A DNA stretch of 64,000 bases, from NCBI GenBank assembly GCA_016721425.1, contig JADKID010000042.1, positions 287,781-351,780 on the forward strand. The letters are read 5' to 3'. Source of the DNA: Bryobacterales bacterium (GTDB lineage: Bacteria > Acidobacteriota > Terriglobia > Bryobacterales > Bryobacteraceae). The position numbers were made by a program, and so were the translations under genes. The notes below the pieces were generated by a model. The model was not told the origin of the DNA, did not search any database, and saw only the letters and a program-made list of their open reading frames with translations. How positions within the stretch are numbered: position 1 is the stretch's first letter; every line of letters starts with the position of its first letter. Positions 49,243 through 58,149 of this stretch are shown here, in pieces.

Positions 49243-52200
49243 GCGCAATCCGGGTGGTGGAACACAATGGCGCTGACAGACGCCTCCGGCTCCATCATCA
49301 TGCCCTCGGTAAGTTCCACGCCGATCTCTTCGGGGCGCAGCAGCTTCCAGATGCCCTGCTGATCATCGAGGTTCGGACAGGCCGGATAGCCGAAGCTGTA
49401 GCGTTTGCCGCGATAGCGCGAGGTGAAGCGGTCCTGCATGGTGGTGGCGGGGGCATCGGGGAAGCCCCAGTCCTCCCGCATCCTGCGGTGGAGCCACTCA
49501 GCCGTACCCTCCGCCGTTTCAATCGCCAGCGCCTGAATGCCGTGCGCCAGGAAGAACTCGCCGCGCTCCTTGGCGGCCTCGCTCATGGCGCGTACGCCCT
49601 CGCCGGCGGTGACGACGAAGAGCCCGATCTGATCGCGGCGTCCGCTCTCATCCGGATCCAGAACATAGTCGCTCAGGCAAAGCCCATCGGCCTTATCCTG
49701 ACGCCCGAAGTGGAAGGAGTGGAGCGGTGAGGCCGCGCCGCCTTCGAAAAGATGGATAGAGTTGCCATCGCGCTCGGCTTCAAAGTAGCGCCACACAGCG
49801 CGCACCTTGAGAAACGCCGCCACCTGCTTCTTCAATTCCTCCACGTCGTGGAAGAGGCTCATCGCCTTGGCCTCGCGCTCGTGGAGGGCCTTCTCGAAGT
49901 TACCCTTGTAGCCGAGGTGCCGGCCGTAGAGCATGAACGGGTTGATGTAGGACCAGAGCTCGGCCAGATGGGGCACCGCCCGCACCTTGCGATCGGCGTA
50001 GGGGATGGGCGGGATGGGCAGACCGGTGCGGACCTTCGTGCTGCGGACCGTGGAGAGCACGACTGGAGCGCGGTCTTCGACGGCGACCTCGGCAACAGGC
50101 GCGGCGGCGGGCAAGTGTGCCACCAGCGTGGCCTCGCGTGTGGCCGGATCCATGATTTCATTCATCAGGCGCAGGCCCGTCATGGCGTCCTTCGCGTAGA
50201 AGGTGGAGGAGTTGTACGCCGGCGCGATGCGGCCCATGGTGAAGCGCTCGCTCAGCGCCGCGCCGCCCACCAGCAGCGGCACACTGATGCCGGCCTCGCG
50301 CAGATCGTCTGCCGTGATCACCATCTGCTGCGCCGATTTCACCAGCAGGCCCGAGAGCCCGATGGCATCCGGCTTGTGCTCCTGGCAGGCGCGGATCAGC
50401 TCCTCCGGCGGCACCTTGATGCCCAGGTTGATGACGTCGTAGCCGTTGTTGCCGAGAATGATCTCCACCAGATTCTTGCCGATATCGTGTACGTCGCCCT
50501 TCACGGTGGCGAGCACGAACTTACCCCGCGCGGCCGTATCGGCCTTGGTCATGAACTGCTGCAGGTGGTTCACCGAGGCCTTCATCGCCTCGGCCGATTG
50601 CAGCACCTCGGCCACAATCAGCTCATTGTTGTTAAACAGACGGCCCACTTCGGACATGCCGGCCATCAGCGGCCCGTTGATGACGTCCAGCGGCGCCGCG
50701 CCCTCGGCCAGCTTGCGATCCAGATCCGCGACGAGGCCGTCCTTGCTGCCCTCGATGATGTAGTTGGCGAGACGCTCGTCGAGCGGCAGTTCGGTGGCCT
50801 GCTTCTTCACGCGTGCCGTCGCGCCGCGGAACTGCGCCGCGATGGCGGCAATCAGAAACTGATTGACGGCGGCCCGCTCTTCCCTGCTCTGGAGCCGCCA
50901 GTCCTGCTTTTCGGGATCGGACGCCAGTTCGCGCAGCAGCGCGGCCTGGGGATGATCGTCCGGCACTTCCGCCGGCGGCGTGTTGAACAGCAACGACTCG
51001 GCCAGGCGGCGTTCCTCCACGGGAATCGACGCATAGCGCTCCAACTTCTCGGCGTTGACGATGGCGAGATCGAGCCCGGCCTTGGTGCAGTGGTAGAGGA
51101 AGACCGAATTGACGATCTCGCGCGCCGCGGCGGGCAGCCCGAAGCTGATGTTGGAAACGCCCAGCACGGTTTTGACGTACGGGATGTTCTCTTTGATCAG
51201 GCGCAGCGCCTCGATCGTCTCCACTGCGCCGCCGATGTAGTTCTCATCTCCAGTGGCGCACGGGAACACCAGCGGATCGATGACCAGATCCTCCGGCGGG
51301 ATGCCGTACTTGTGGACGAGCAGATCGACGGATCGCTGTGCCACGGCCAGCTTGCGTTCTCGCGTGAAAGCCTGCGCCTGCACGGGGTCTTCATCGATGG
51401 TGCCGACAACAAGCGCAGCGCCGTAGGCCTTTGCAATGGGGCAGAGCCGTTCGAATTTCTCTTCGCCATCCTCCAGGTTCACGGAGTTGATGATGGCCTT
51501 GCCCTGGCAGTAGGTGAGCGACAGTTCCACGGCCGCGGGATCCGTGGTGTCTATCATGATGGGCGCCTTGATCTTCTGGATCAGCTTCTCGTAGAACAGC
51601 GGGATGTCGCGGATCTCGTCGCGATCTGAAGACTGAAGGCAGACATCGACGATGTGCGCGCCATTGCGCACCTGGCGCCGGGCGATCTCGGTGGCCTCTT
51701 CCCACTTCTCCTCGGCGATCATGTTTTTAAAGAGGCGCGAGCCGATGACGTTGGTGCGCTCGCCGACGATCAGCGGGCGGTTGGAATCCTCGGCCTCGAC
51801 GACGTCGACACCGGAGTAGTAGGCGCGGTGCGCTGGTTGCTTCGGCGCGCGCGGCGCTTTGCCATCCACCATTTGGGCGATGGCGCGGATGTGGGCCGGA
51901 GTGGTCCCGCAGCAGCCGCCGATGATGTTGAGCCAGCCGTGATTGACAAACTTCTCCAACTGGCGCGCCAGCAGGTCCGGCGTCTCCAGGTACTTGCCGT
52001 CCTCGTTGGGCATGCCGGCATTGGGATAGCACGAGACGCGGGTCTGCGAGAGCTCATGGATGGTGCGGATGTGATCCGTCATGAACTCCGGACCGGTGGC
52101 GCAGTTCAAGCCGATGGCCAGCAGGTCGGCGTGGGCGACGGAGGTATAGAGCGCGTCGGCCGCCTGGCCGGCGAGCATGGTGCCCATCCGCTCGATGGTG

Positions 52201-52796
52201 CCGGAGACAATGGCGGGGATCCGCCGGCCGAGCTCGCGGCTCAGCTGATCGACAGCCAGTAGCGCCGCCTTGATGTTACGCGTATCCAGGCAAGTCTCGA
52301 TGAGCAGCAGATCAGCGCCGCCATCCATCAAACCCTGGGCCTGCTTGTAGAAGCCATCGCGCAGTTCAGCAAACGTGATGCCGCCGGCCACGCTGATGGC
52401 CTTGGTGGTAGGGCCGATGGAACCGGCGACGAAGCGCGGCCGGCCGGGCGTGGCAAACTCGTCGGCCACTTCGCGGGCGAGCCGCGCCGCCGTGGCGTTG
52501 ACCTCGTGCCATTTGCTCTCAATGCCAAACTCCGCCAGCGTCACGGGCGAGCCGCCGAAGGAGTTGGTCTCCACAATATCGGCCCCGGCCTCGTAATAGG
52601 CGCGATGCACGGCCTTGATCCACTCCGGGTGAGTGAACAGCAGGTTCTCCGAGCAGTTTTCAAACTCAGGGCCGCCCCAGTCCGCGATGGTGGGATTGTT
52701 CTGTTGCAGCATGGTGCCCATGGCGCCATCGAGCACCAGAATTCGGGCGGAGAGCGACTCCAATAATGCGTTTTGGCGGTCTTGCCAGTTACTCAT
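49209..52796 (-). CDS. metH: Cobalamin-dependent methionine synthase
   Basis: Full-length MetH of 1195 residues. Module 1: homocysteine domain with zinc cysteines in AIGLNCATGPEF and IGGCCGTTPAHI. Module 2: pterin-binding domain (RPLIVGERTNVIGSRLFKNM; QSSDRDEIRDIP). Module 3: B12-binding domain with the base-off histidine motif TVKGDVHDIGKNLVEIIL. Module 4: AdoMet reactivation domain near the C-terminus (RYSFGYPACPNLDDQQGIWK). It transfers the methyl group of methyl-THF to homocysteine. Only 40 bases separate it from the gene upstream, so no cobalamin riboswitch is present there. A fusion HMT-MTHFR enzyme is encoded at 23.6 kb. Confidence 0.96.
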   Translation of the reverse strand: MSNWQDRQNALLESLSARILVLDGAMGTMLQQNNPTIADWGGPEFENCSENLLFTHPEWIKAVHRAYYEAGADIVETNSFGGSPVTLAEFGIESKWHEVNATAARLAREVADEFATPGRPRFVAGSIGPTTKAISVAGGITFAELRDGFYKQAQGLMDGGADLLLIETCLDTRNIKAALLAVDQLSRELGRRIPAIVSGTIERMGTMLAGQAADALYTSVAHADLLAIGLNCATGPEFMTDHIRTIHELSQTRVSCYPNAGMPNEDGKYLETPDLLARQLEKFVNHGWLNIIGGCCGTTPAHIRAIAQMVDGKAPRAPKQPAHRAYYSGVDVVEAEDSNRPLIVGERTNVIGSRLFKNMIAEEKWEEATEIARRQVRNGAHIVDVCLQSSDRDEIRDIPLFYEKLIQKIKAPIMIDTTDPAAVELSLTYCQGKAIINSVNLEDGEEKFERLCPIAKAYGAALVVGTIDEDPVQAQAFTRERKLAVAQRSVDLLVHKYGIPPEDLVIDPLVFPCATGDENYIGGAVETIEALRLIKENIPYVKTVLGVSNISFGLPAAAREIVNSVFLYHCTKAGLDLAIVNAEKLERYASIPVEERRLAESLLFNTPPAEVPDDHPQAALLRELASDPEKQDWRLQSREERAAVNQFLIAAIAAQFRGATARVKKQATELPLDERLANYIIEGSKDGLVADLDRKLAEGAAPLDVINGPLMAGMSEVGRLFNNNELIVAEVLQSAEAMKASVNHLQQFMTKADTAARGKFVLATVKGDVHDIGKNLVEIILGNNGYDVINLGIKVPPEELIRACQEHKPDAIGLSGLLVKSAQQMVITADDLREAGISVPLLVGGAALSERFTMGRIAPAYNSSTFYAKDAMTGLRLMNEIMDPATREATLVAHLPAAAPVAEVAVEDRAPVVLSTVRSTKVRTGLPIPPIPYADRKVRAVPHLAELWSYINPFMLYGRHLGYKGNFEKALHEREAKAMSLFHDVEELKKQVAAFLKVRAVWRYFEAERDGNSIHLFEGGAASPLHSFHFGRQDKADGLCLSDYVLDPDESGRRDQIGLFVVTAGEGVRAMSEAAKERGEFFLAHGIQALAIETAEGTAEWLHRRMREDWGFPDAPATTMQDRFTSRYRGKRYSFGYPACPNLDDQQGIWKLLRPEEIGVELTEGMMMEPEASVSAIVFHHPDCAYFTASGAGEE

Positions 52797-52836
52797 GAGG
52801 GGTTTTCTTCATGGTACGACAAGGCCGCGCCGGACT

Positions 52837-54408
52837 TCATTGCTGAGGTTTGGGAAGGGCGAGCTCCAGTTTCTGTTTGGCGGTGCCCTGGACGGTGAAG
52901 GGAATGGCAGAGGCGGCAAAGCTCTGAAGATAATCCGGCTCTCTGGCGAGGAGCTCGTCGCCTTCGGGAAAGACGAAGGCGAGGTAATCGCCCGAAGCCA
53001 GGCCGCGCCAGGAAAACGAGCCGTCGCTGTCGGTCTGGTCCATGCGGCGAAGCCAGGTATCGCGGAGACGACCTTTGGGCGCGAGGACGACAAGGGCGCC
53101 CGTGACGCCGCGACCCTCACTGAGGAGGCGGCCCTCCACTTCGGCGGTCTCAATCTCCACGACCAGCTTAAGTTCCACTGTGCCGGTGGCGGGGACAATG
53201 ACCCGGCCGTCCCGGACGGAGGCGCCTTTCGCGATAACGGAGCGAAGCACATACGGGTCGCTAGAACCAACAACGGCGGTGTAGGATCCAGGCGGGAGGC
53301 CCTCCATGTGGAACGTACCGTCCGGCTCGATGGCGCGGCGCGCTCCGAAGCCGCCGCTGGCTTGAGTCAGGGTTACCGCCGTCTGCGCACCCAGTTTGGC
53401 ACGATTACCGACAAATTCAACTGTGCCTCGAATAGAGGCCAGCGGGGCGGGGTCGAAGGAGATCTCCTGATTGTCCCGGTTTACTTCCACCTCCAACAGC
53501 GCGATCATCTCCGACTGACCCTGCTGGGTGACGACGAATTGATAGCGCCCGCCCGGCACTCGCATCGGGCTGGCCGCACCGTACAGATACTCGCTGCGCA
53601 GCGAATAGGAGGCAGCACCATAGATCGACGGCCCGCGGAAAGCGACAAACGGCGTGGAGCCTTCGATGTTGGCGGGCAGCTTGATCACAATGCTGTAGGT
53701 CGGCACCGGACTCATAGCGACAGGCGCGTTGAATTCCTGACCGGCGGAGAGCTCGATGAGCTCAGCGGCGGCCGGATCCGTGGTGGCTGGATAGAAAGTG
53801 AGCGGATACGCTGGAACGTCACCGTTATCCGGGCGCCTGCCTGCGGCGAACCAGGGCTTGCCTTGCATGGCCAGAACGTAGCGGCCCGCGGCCAGGTTGG
53901 CGAATCTGAAGTAGCCTTGGTCATCGGTGGTTGTGGAGTTCGTACGCAAGGCGGAGCGGCTCTCACCATTGCCTGTCACGCGGTAGAGATATCCGTTGGC
54001 CCACGGCACGGGATCGCCGTTGACGTCGGTGACGCGGCCCGAAACTACGGCCCCTGGAACGAGCGCGAAGACAAGGTCCGTGGTGTTCTCGCCGGGGCCG
54101 GTGACAACCGCTGAAGAGTACTGCTGATAGAGGCGGCGCTGGTTGTACGCCTGCGGCGCGAAACCGTTGCGTTCCACCGAGAGCGTGAACTTGCCGAGGT
54201 GCACTTGTGTAAATTCAAATCGGCCGTCGGCAGCGGTGACGACGGAGATCGGCTGGGCCCTGCTCATCGAGGGAGCCAGGAAGACCCGGGCCTTGGCAAT
54301 CGGCGCGCGGGACAGATTATGGACGACGGTTCCGGCGATGACGTAGGTATCGGCGGCGGAGAGTGGAGTTGCAGGACTCAGAAGGAGGAGACAGGCGGCC
54401 AGACGCAT
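52837..54408 (-). CDS. Carboxypeptidase-regulatory-like domain protein, second of a pair
   Basis: Protein of 523 residues with a signal peptide (RLAACLLLLSPATPLSAA). Repeated beta-sandwich modules of the carboxypeptidase regulatory-like type: VIAGTVVHNLSRAPIAKARV near 25-45, VVSGRVTDVNGDPVPWANGY near 110, and SYTAVVGSSDPYV near 370. Its ATG overlaps the stop of the upstream relative as TGATG. Function unknown; such proteins are abundant and cell-surface located in Acidobacteriota. Confidence 0.8.
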   Translation of the reverse strand: MRLAACLLLLSPATPLSAADTYVIAGTVVHNLSRAPIAKARVFLAPSMSRAQPISVVTAADGRFEFTQVHLGKFTLSVERNGFAPQAYNQRRLYQQYSSAVVTGPGENTTDLVFALVPGAVVSGRVTDVNGDPVPWANGYLYRVTGNGESRSALRTNSTTTDDQGYFRFANLAAGRYVLAMQGKPWFAAGRRPDNGDVPAYPLTFYPATTDPAAAELIELSAGQEFNAPVAMSPVPTYSIVIKLPANIEGSTPFVAFRGPSIYGAASYSLRSEYLYGAASPMRVPGGRYQFVVTQQGQSEMIALLEVEVNRDNQEISFDPAPLASIRGTVEFVGNRAKLGAQTAVTLTQASGGFGARRAIEPDGTFHMEGLPPGSYTAVVGSSDPYVLRSVIAKGASVRDGRVIVPATGTVELKLVVEIETAEVEGRLLSEGRGVTGALVVLAPKGRLRDTWLRRMDQTDSDGSFSWRGLASGDYLAFVFPEGDELLAREPDYLQSFAASAIPFTVQGTAKQKLELALPKPQQ

Positions 54409-55963
54409 CAGTTCTGGTCCTCCTGCGCGAGTTCCAATTGGAGGATCTCCTTTGCCCCGGCACGGACATCGACGCGCTTCATCCGATTGGCGAAGCGCTC
54501 CATGACTTGCGGATTCTCGTACTCTATTTCGAGACCTTCCGGTAGTGCCAACAGTCCGTACGTTCCGGGCGCCAGGCCTCGAACGCTGGTATCTCCTTTA
54601 GAGTCACAATGTTCGCTCCGCACCGATTCGCCTTGCCCGTTGAATATCAGCACCTGTGCTGACGTCACGGGCTTGCCGCCGGCCAGCACACTGACATCCA
54701 GTTGCGCCGGTCCGGGCGCCAGCTGAATTTCAATGGGAGGCGGAGCCGATCCCTCCGTCACCGTCAAATCCTCATGCAGCAGGTCCACGCCCCCGGAGGT
54801 CACCGCAGCTACGTACCGCTCCCCGCGATAGCGTCGCAGATCGATGTGATATCTACCGGGCCAGACACCCCGAAAACCCTGCTTGACTGACCTTTCTACG
54901 CTGATCGGGATTGGCTCATCGCCGCGACCACGTTCTCTCGACGTCAAGGCCATATCGAAAAAGCCCGGTCGCAGTTCAGCCTCTGCACCGTGAACCAGCA
55001 CTTCAATATCCACCGGGCGATTGAGCGTCAGATTGACACCATCCATCGGAGCATTGCCGACCTGTATCGCGATCCGGCCGCGCTCCTCCGCCTCCTTGAT
55101 CTTTCGCGTCGCGCTCAGCTCAAATTGCCCCGCCGGCACGTCGAACATCTCAAATTCACCGTTGGCGGAGTTGACTGCAACGCGATTGCCCATGGGCAAT
55201 TCACCTCGCCGGCTCAATTCCAGCGTGACGGGTTGGTATGGGACGTGGTTGAGGATGCGGCCGCGAATGCGGAACGCCGGTCTGGATGGAACGGTGAATT
55301 CGATTTGCATCGCCTGGCCCGACTCCAGCTTCAACACCTGTGCCGCACTCTGTTCCGCCACGCCAGGATAATACTGTGCAATGTATGCCTCGCTGGAGCC
55401 GGCAATCCGTGCGCCTGGCTCTCCCAGATAAGTGAAAGAACCACGGCGCCCCATCACCCGCACCAGATACTGACCGGCCGGCATCTCAGCAAGACGAAAA
55501 CTGCTCAGATCGTCCGTCGTCCAGAAACTCGAAGGAGAGAGCTTCGCCCGGCCTGACTCAATCGTGCGCCGGTAAGCCTGGACACGGAGGCCCAGGACTG
55601 GCTCGCCGTCCTCGTTCAGCACCTTGCCGGTGATCGCCGCATATCGCTTCAGCTTCACAGTCAGCGATTGCCGCTCCTGGTTCGACAGCGCTGTCTCTGC
55701 GCCGCGTTCGTAACCCGGCCGCAAGGCAGCGACGCTCATGTACCGACGCACTTCCGTGTTCTGGAATACGAAGCGCCCGTCCGGCCCTGTGAACTGGCTG
55801 GCCTGTCCAAATGTGACCAATGCCCGTTCGATGGGCAGGCCCGTCGAGGCGTCCACCACGATGCCTTCGACCGTCCGCTTCTCGACGTTCTGTTGTACTG
55901 GCGGCTGCGCGGCCAGCAGGGCCAGGCAGACGGCGCTGCCCAGCCCCAGATGAAGCGTGCCAT
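54408..55963 (-). CDS. Carboxypeptidase-regulatory-like domain protein, first of a pair
   Basis: About 517 residues. The intact frame from 55859 begins inside the first module (VDASTGLPIERALVTFGQA). Upstream the same frame encodes a signal-peptide-like stretch (AVCLALLAAQPPVQQN). The natural start is the ATG at 55963, part of a TAATG overlap with the oxidoreductase stop, but a one-base change just after it (ATGGCACG) puts it out of frame. Later modules include ITGKVLNEDGEPVLGLRVQA. Likely translated together with the neighbours on both sides. Confidence 0.75.
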
Positions 55964-57297
55964 TAAGCGAACTTGTACGTCCCCGGCTCGGGCAGCGCCG
56001 GCGGGTCCATCTTCAGCTTGTAGTCAAACGCCTTGGGCATCAGGTCGAGCTGCGACGCCATCACCTGATCCCACGTCACGGCCTGGCCGGAGTACGCCGA
56101 TTCGCGCGCCATGATGCAGGTCATCGTGGACTCGGCGATCGACATGCCCTGATTCAGATACGGCCCCGTGCCACGAATGGAGGCGTGCAGTTGCTGATGC
56201 TCGACCACATACGGATTCACCTTGTCGTCCGTGCCCAGATCGAGCCCGTCGGAGACTCCCTTGGAGCCCACCACCATGTCGCTGACATTGGAGTAGACGC
56301 CGCGCGGATACTGCCGGCAGTGCGACGAGTACTTCACCCCGTTGGCGTACTCAAAGTCCGAGGCCATGTGGTCGTAGATATTGCCGTAGAGCTCCTTGCC
56401 CTTGCGCCACGAGATGCCACCGCTGGCCACCACGCGCACCGGGTGCGCGCCCATCACCCAGTTGATGAAGTCGATGTTGTGGAAGTGCTGCTCGACGATC
56501 TGATCGCCGCAGATCCACACGAACGAATACCAGTTGCGGTGCTGCCATTCCATGTCGGCCCACTTCTCGTCGCGCGCCTGCACGTGGAACACCGGCCCGG
56601 AGAGGTACTTGGAGTAGCACGCGCGGATGTCGCCGATGGCGCCGTTCTTGATCTTCTCCACCGTCTGCATGTAGTTGGTCTGGGCGTGCCGCTGGGCGCC
56701 GGAGACCACGGAGAGCTTCTTCTGCTCGGCGAGTTTGGCGGCGACCATAAACCGGCGGCAGCCAACCGGGTCGGTGGCAATCGGCTTCTCCGTGAAGACG
56801 TGCTTGCCGGCATTCACCGCCGCTTCAAAGTGCATGGGACGGTAACCGGGCGGCGTGCAGAGCATCACTACGTCCACGCCCGAATTCACCAGCTTGCTGT
56901 AGGCGTCGAAGCCCACAAAGTGGTTTTCCGGGGCTACCTTGATCTTGGTGGCGAAGTCCTTCACCAGTTCTTCGGCAGTGGGGATCACCAGCTTGCCGTT
57001 GCGCGGCACGGGTTTGCCGGCATAGCGCGCGGCGGTCTTCGGATCGCGCAACCGGTTGAGCGAGCCTTCGAGCTTGTCCTCGAAAACATCGGCCATGGCG
57101 ATCAGTTCCACGTTGTCGGTGCCGGCGAAGAGATCGGTGACGGCCTGTGTGCCGCGCCCGCCGCAGCCAACCAGGCCGACTTTCAGTTTGTCGTTGGAGG
57201 CAGCCCGGACGGCAGGCGGCTGTCCAAGCGTGAAGGCCGTGGCGGCGGAGAGGGAGGCAGAGGAGAGGAAAGTTCGGCGGGAGGGTGTGTTGGGCAT
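55963..57297 (-). CDS. Gfo/Idh/MocA-family oxidoreductase with Tat signal
   Basis: NAD(P)-dependent oxidoreductase of 444 residues. The start at 57297 gives a twin-arginine signal (SRRTFLSSASLSAATAF), so it is probably periplasmic. Rossmann motif VGLVGCGGRGTQAV near residue 40; the conserved EKPIATD near 165; catalytic-type region QHRNWYSFVWICGDQIVEQH near 255. Substrate unknown, probably a sugar or inositol derivative. The start codon lies in one arm of a perfect 12-bp inverted repeat. The stop overlaps the next gene as TAATG. Confidence 0.88.
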   Translation of the reverse strand: MPNTPSRRTFLSSASLSAATAFTLGQPPAVRAASNDKLKVGLVGCGGRGTQAVTDLFAGTDNVELIAMADVFEDKLEGSLNRLRDPKTAARYAGKPVPRNGKLVIPTAEELVKDFATKIKVAPENHFVGFDAYSKLVNSGVDVVMLCTPPGYRPMHFEAAVNAGKHVFTEKPIATDPVGCRRFMVAAKLAEQKKLSVVSGAQRHAQTNYMQTVEKIKNGAIGDIRACYSKYLSGPVFHVQARDEKWADMEWQHRNWYSFVWICGDQIVEQHFHNIDFINWVMGAHPVRVVASGGISWRKGKELYGNIYDHMASDFEYANGVKYSSHCRQYPRGVYSNVSDMVVGSKGVSDGLDLGTDDKVNPYVVEHQQLHASIRGTGPYLNQGMSIAESTMTCIMARESAYSGQAVTWDQVMASQLDLMPKAFDYKLKMDPPALPEPGTYKFA

Positions 57298-57320
57298 AAG
57301 AAGAACTCTATGCCCAACAC
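57287..57320 (-). promoter_or_regulatory. Perfect 12-bp inverted repeat covering the oxidoreductase start codon
   Basis: GTGTTGGGCATA at 57287-57298 and its exact complement TATGCCCAACAC at 57309-57320, with a 10-base loop. In the minus-strand mRNA the downstream arm contains the AUG at 57297 and the first codons, so a hairpin would hide the start. It could also be an operator for a dimeric regulator. Confidence 0.65.
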
Positions 57321-57368
57321 GATATCCAGATCTGGAATCCGGCACAAGGGCCTCGCGATTACCAGCGG

Positions 57369-58067
57369 TTAAACTGGCGCGACGGCGGCAGCCTCATTGA
57401 ACGAATAGCCGAATCCGCGGACTGAGCGGATCAGTGCGGGGTTGGCCGGATCGTCCTCGATCTTCTGGCGCAGGCGCAGAATGTAGACGTCCACCGTGCG
57501 ATCTGTCACCGCGCGGTCGTGCCCCCAAACCGAATCCAGCAACTGCTCGCGCGAAAACACAACGCCGGGGCGCGCCATCAGAAACTCCAGCAGCTTGAAC
57601 TCGGTGGCGGTCAGTTGCAGCTCGTCGCTATTCAACTTCACGCGGCACGAGGAGCGGTCCAGTTCCAGGGCGCCCGATTTCAGCGCGCGCACCGGCTGGG
57701 CCTGCTGGCGGAATTGGATCTTGATACGCGCGATCAGCTCGCGCACAAAAAAGGGCTTCACGATGTAATCGTTCGCGCCGAGTTCCAGGCCGACGATGCG
57801 GTCTGTCTCCGAGGCGCGGGCCGTCAGGAAGATCACCGGGATGTGGGCCAGGTCCGGATGCGCCCGGATGCCCTTGCAGATATCGAGGCCGTCGGAATCC
57901 GGCAGCATGATGTCGAGCAGGATCAGATCCGGCCGCTCGCGGCGGCAAAGATCGACGGCGCCTTTGCCCGTCTGGGCGCCAACCATCTGGAAGCCGTCCT
58001 TTTCCAGGTTGTACTTCAAGAGCGCGTAGAGGTCAGTGTCGTCTTCGATCAGTAGGATTTTCTTCAT
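57369..58067 (-). CDS. phoB: PhoB-type OmpR-family response regulator
   Basis: Protein of 232 residues: receiver domain (ILLIEDDTDLYALLKYNLEK; Asp in DLILLDIMLPDSDG) and winged-helix DNA-binding domain (LTATEFKLLEFLMARPGVVF; RTVDVYILRLRQKIEDDP). Named PhoB because a Pho-box operator lies 35 bases upstream and a PhoR-like kinase is the next gene. It should activate phosphate-starvation genes and its own promoter. Ends in VRGFGYSFNEAA as usual. Confidence 0.85.
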   Translation of the reverse strand: MKKILLIEDDTDLYALLKYNLEKDGFQMVGAQTGKGAVDLCRRERPDLILLDIMLPDSDGLDICKGIRAHPDLAHIPVIFLTARASETDRIVGLELGANDYIVKPFFVRELIARIKIQFRQQAQPVRALKSGALELDRSSCRVKLNSDELQLTATEFKLLEFLMARPGVVFSREQLLDSVWGHDRAVTDRTVDVYILRLRQKIEDDPANPALIRSVRGFGYSFNEAAAVAPV

Positions 58068-58086
58068 GTTCCTGGGCCTGTCTCTA

Positions 58087-58136
58087 CAATTATCGCGCCT
58101 GCCGTGACAGTTGCATGACAGGGCGGTGAATTGAGG
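58087..58136 (-). promoter_or_regulatory. Pho box and -10 element of phoB
   Basis: On the minus strand CTGTCATGCAACTGTCAC (58119-58102) matches the E. coli Pho-box consensus at 16 of 18 positions. A third half-site CTGTCAA lies exactly 22 bases further upstream (58136-58130), in phase with the 11-base repeat. A -10 box GATAAT (58092-58087) follows the box after 9 bases, about the spacing used by PhoB-activated promoters. The ATG is at 58067. This indicates autoregulation of phoB. Confidence 0.8.
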
Positions 58137-58149
58137 TTGACAGCCGTGT

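Noticed and set aside
49752..51629. 625-codon open frame antisense to metH
   Set aside because: It lies wholly inside the well-conserved metH gene in the opposite strand; long antisense frames are expected in GC-rich coding DNA and the product has no recognisable feature.
52797..52836. Possible cobalamin riboswitch before metH
   Set aside because: Only 40 bases separate metH from the upstream gene, far too short, and no B12-box-like sequence is seen.
55957..57372. 471-codon open frame antisense to the Gfo/Idh gene
   Set aside because: Shadow frame; the opposite strand encodes a clear oxidoreductase with Tat signal and Rossmann motif.
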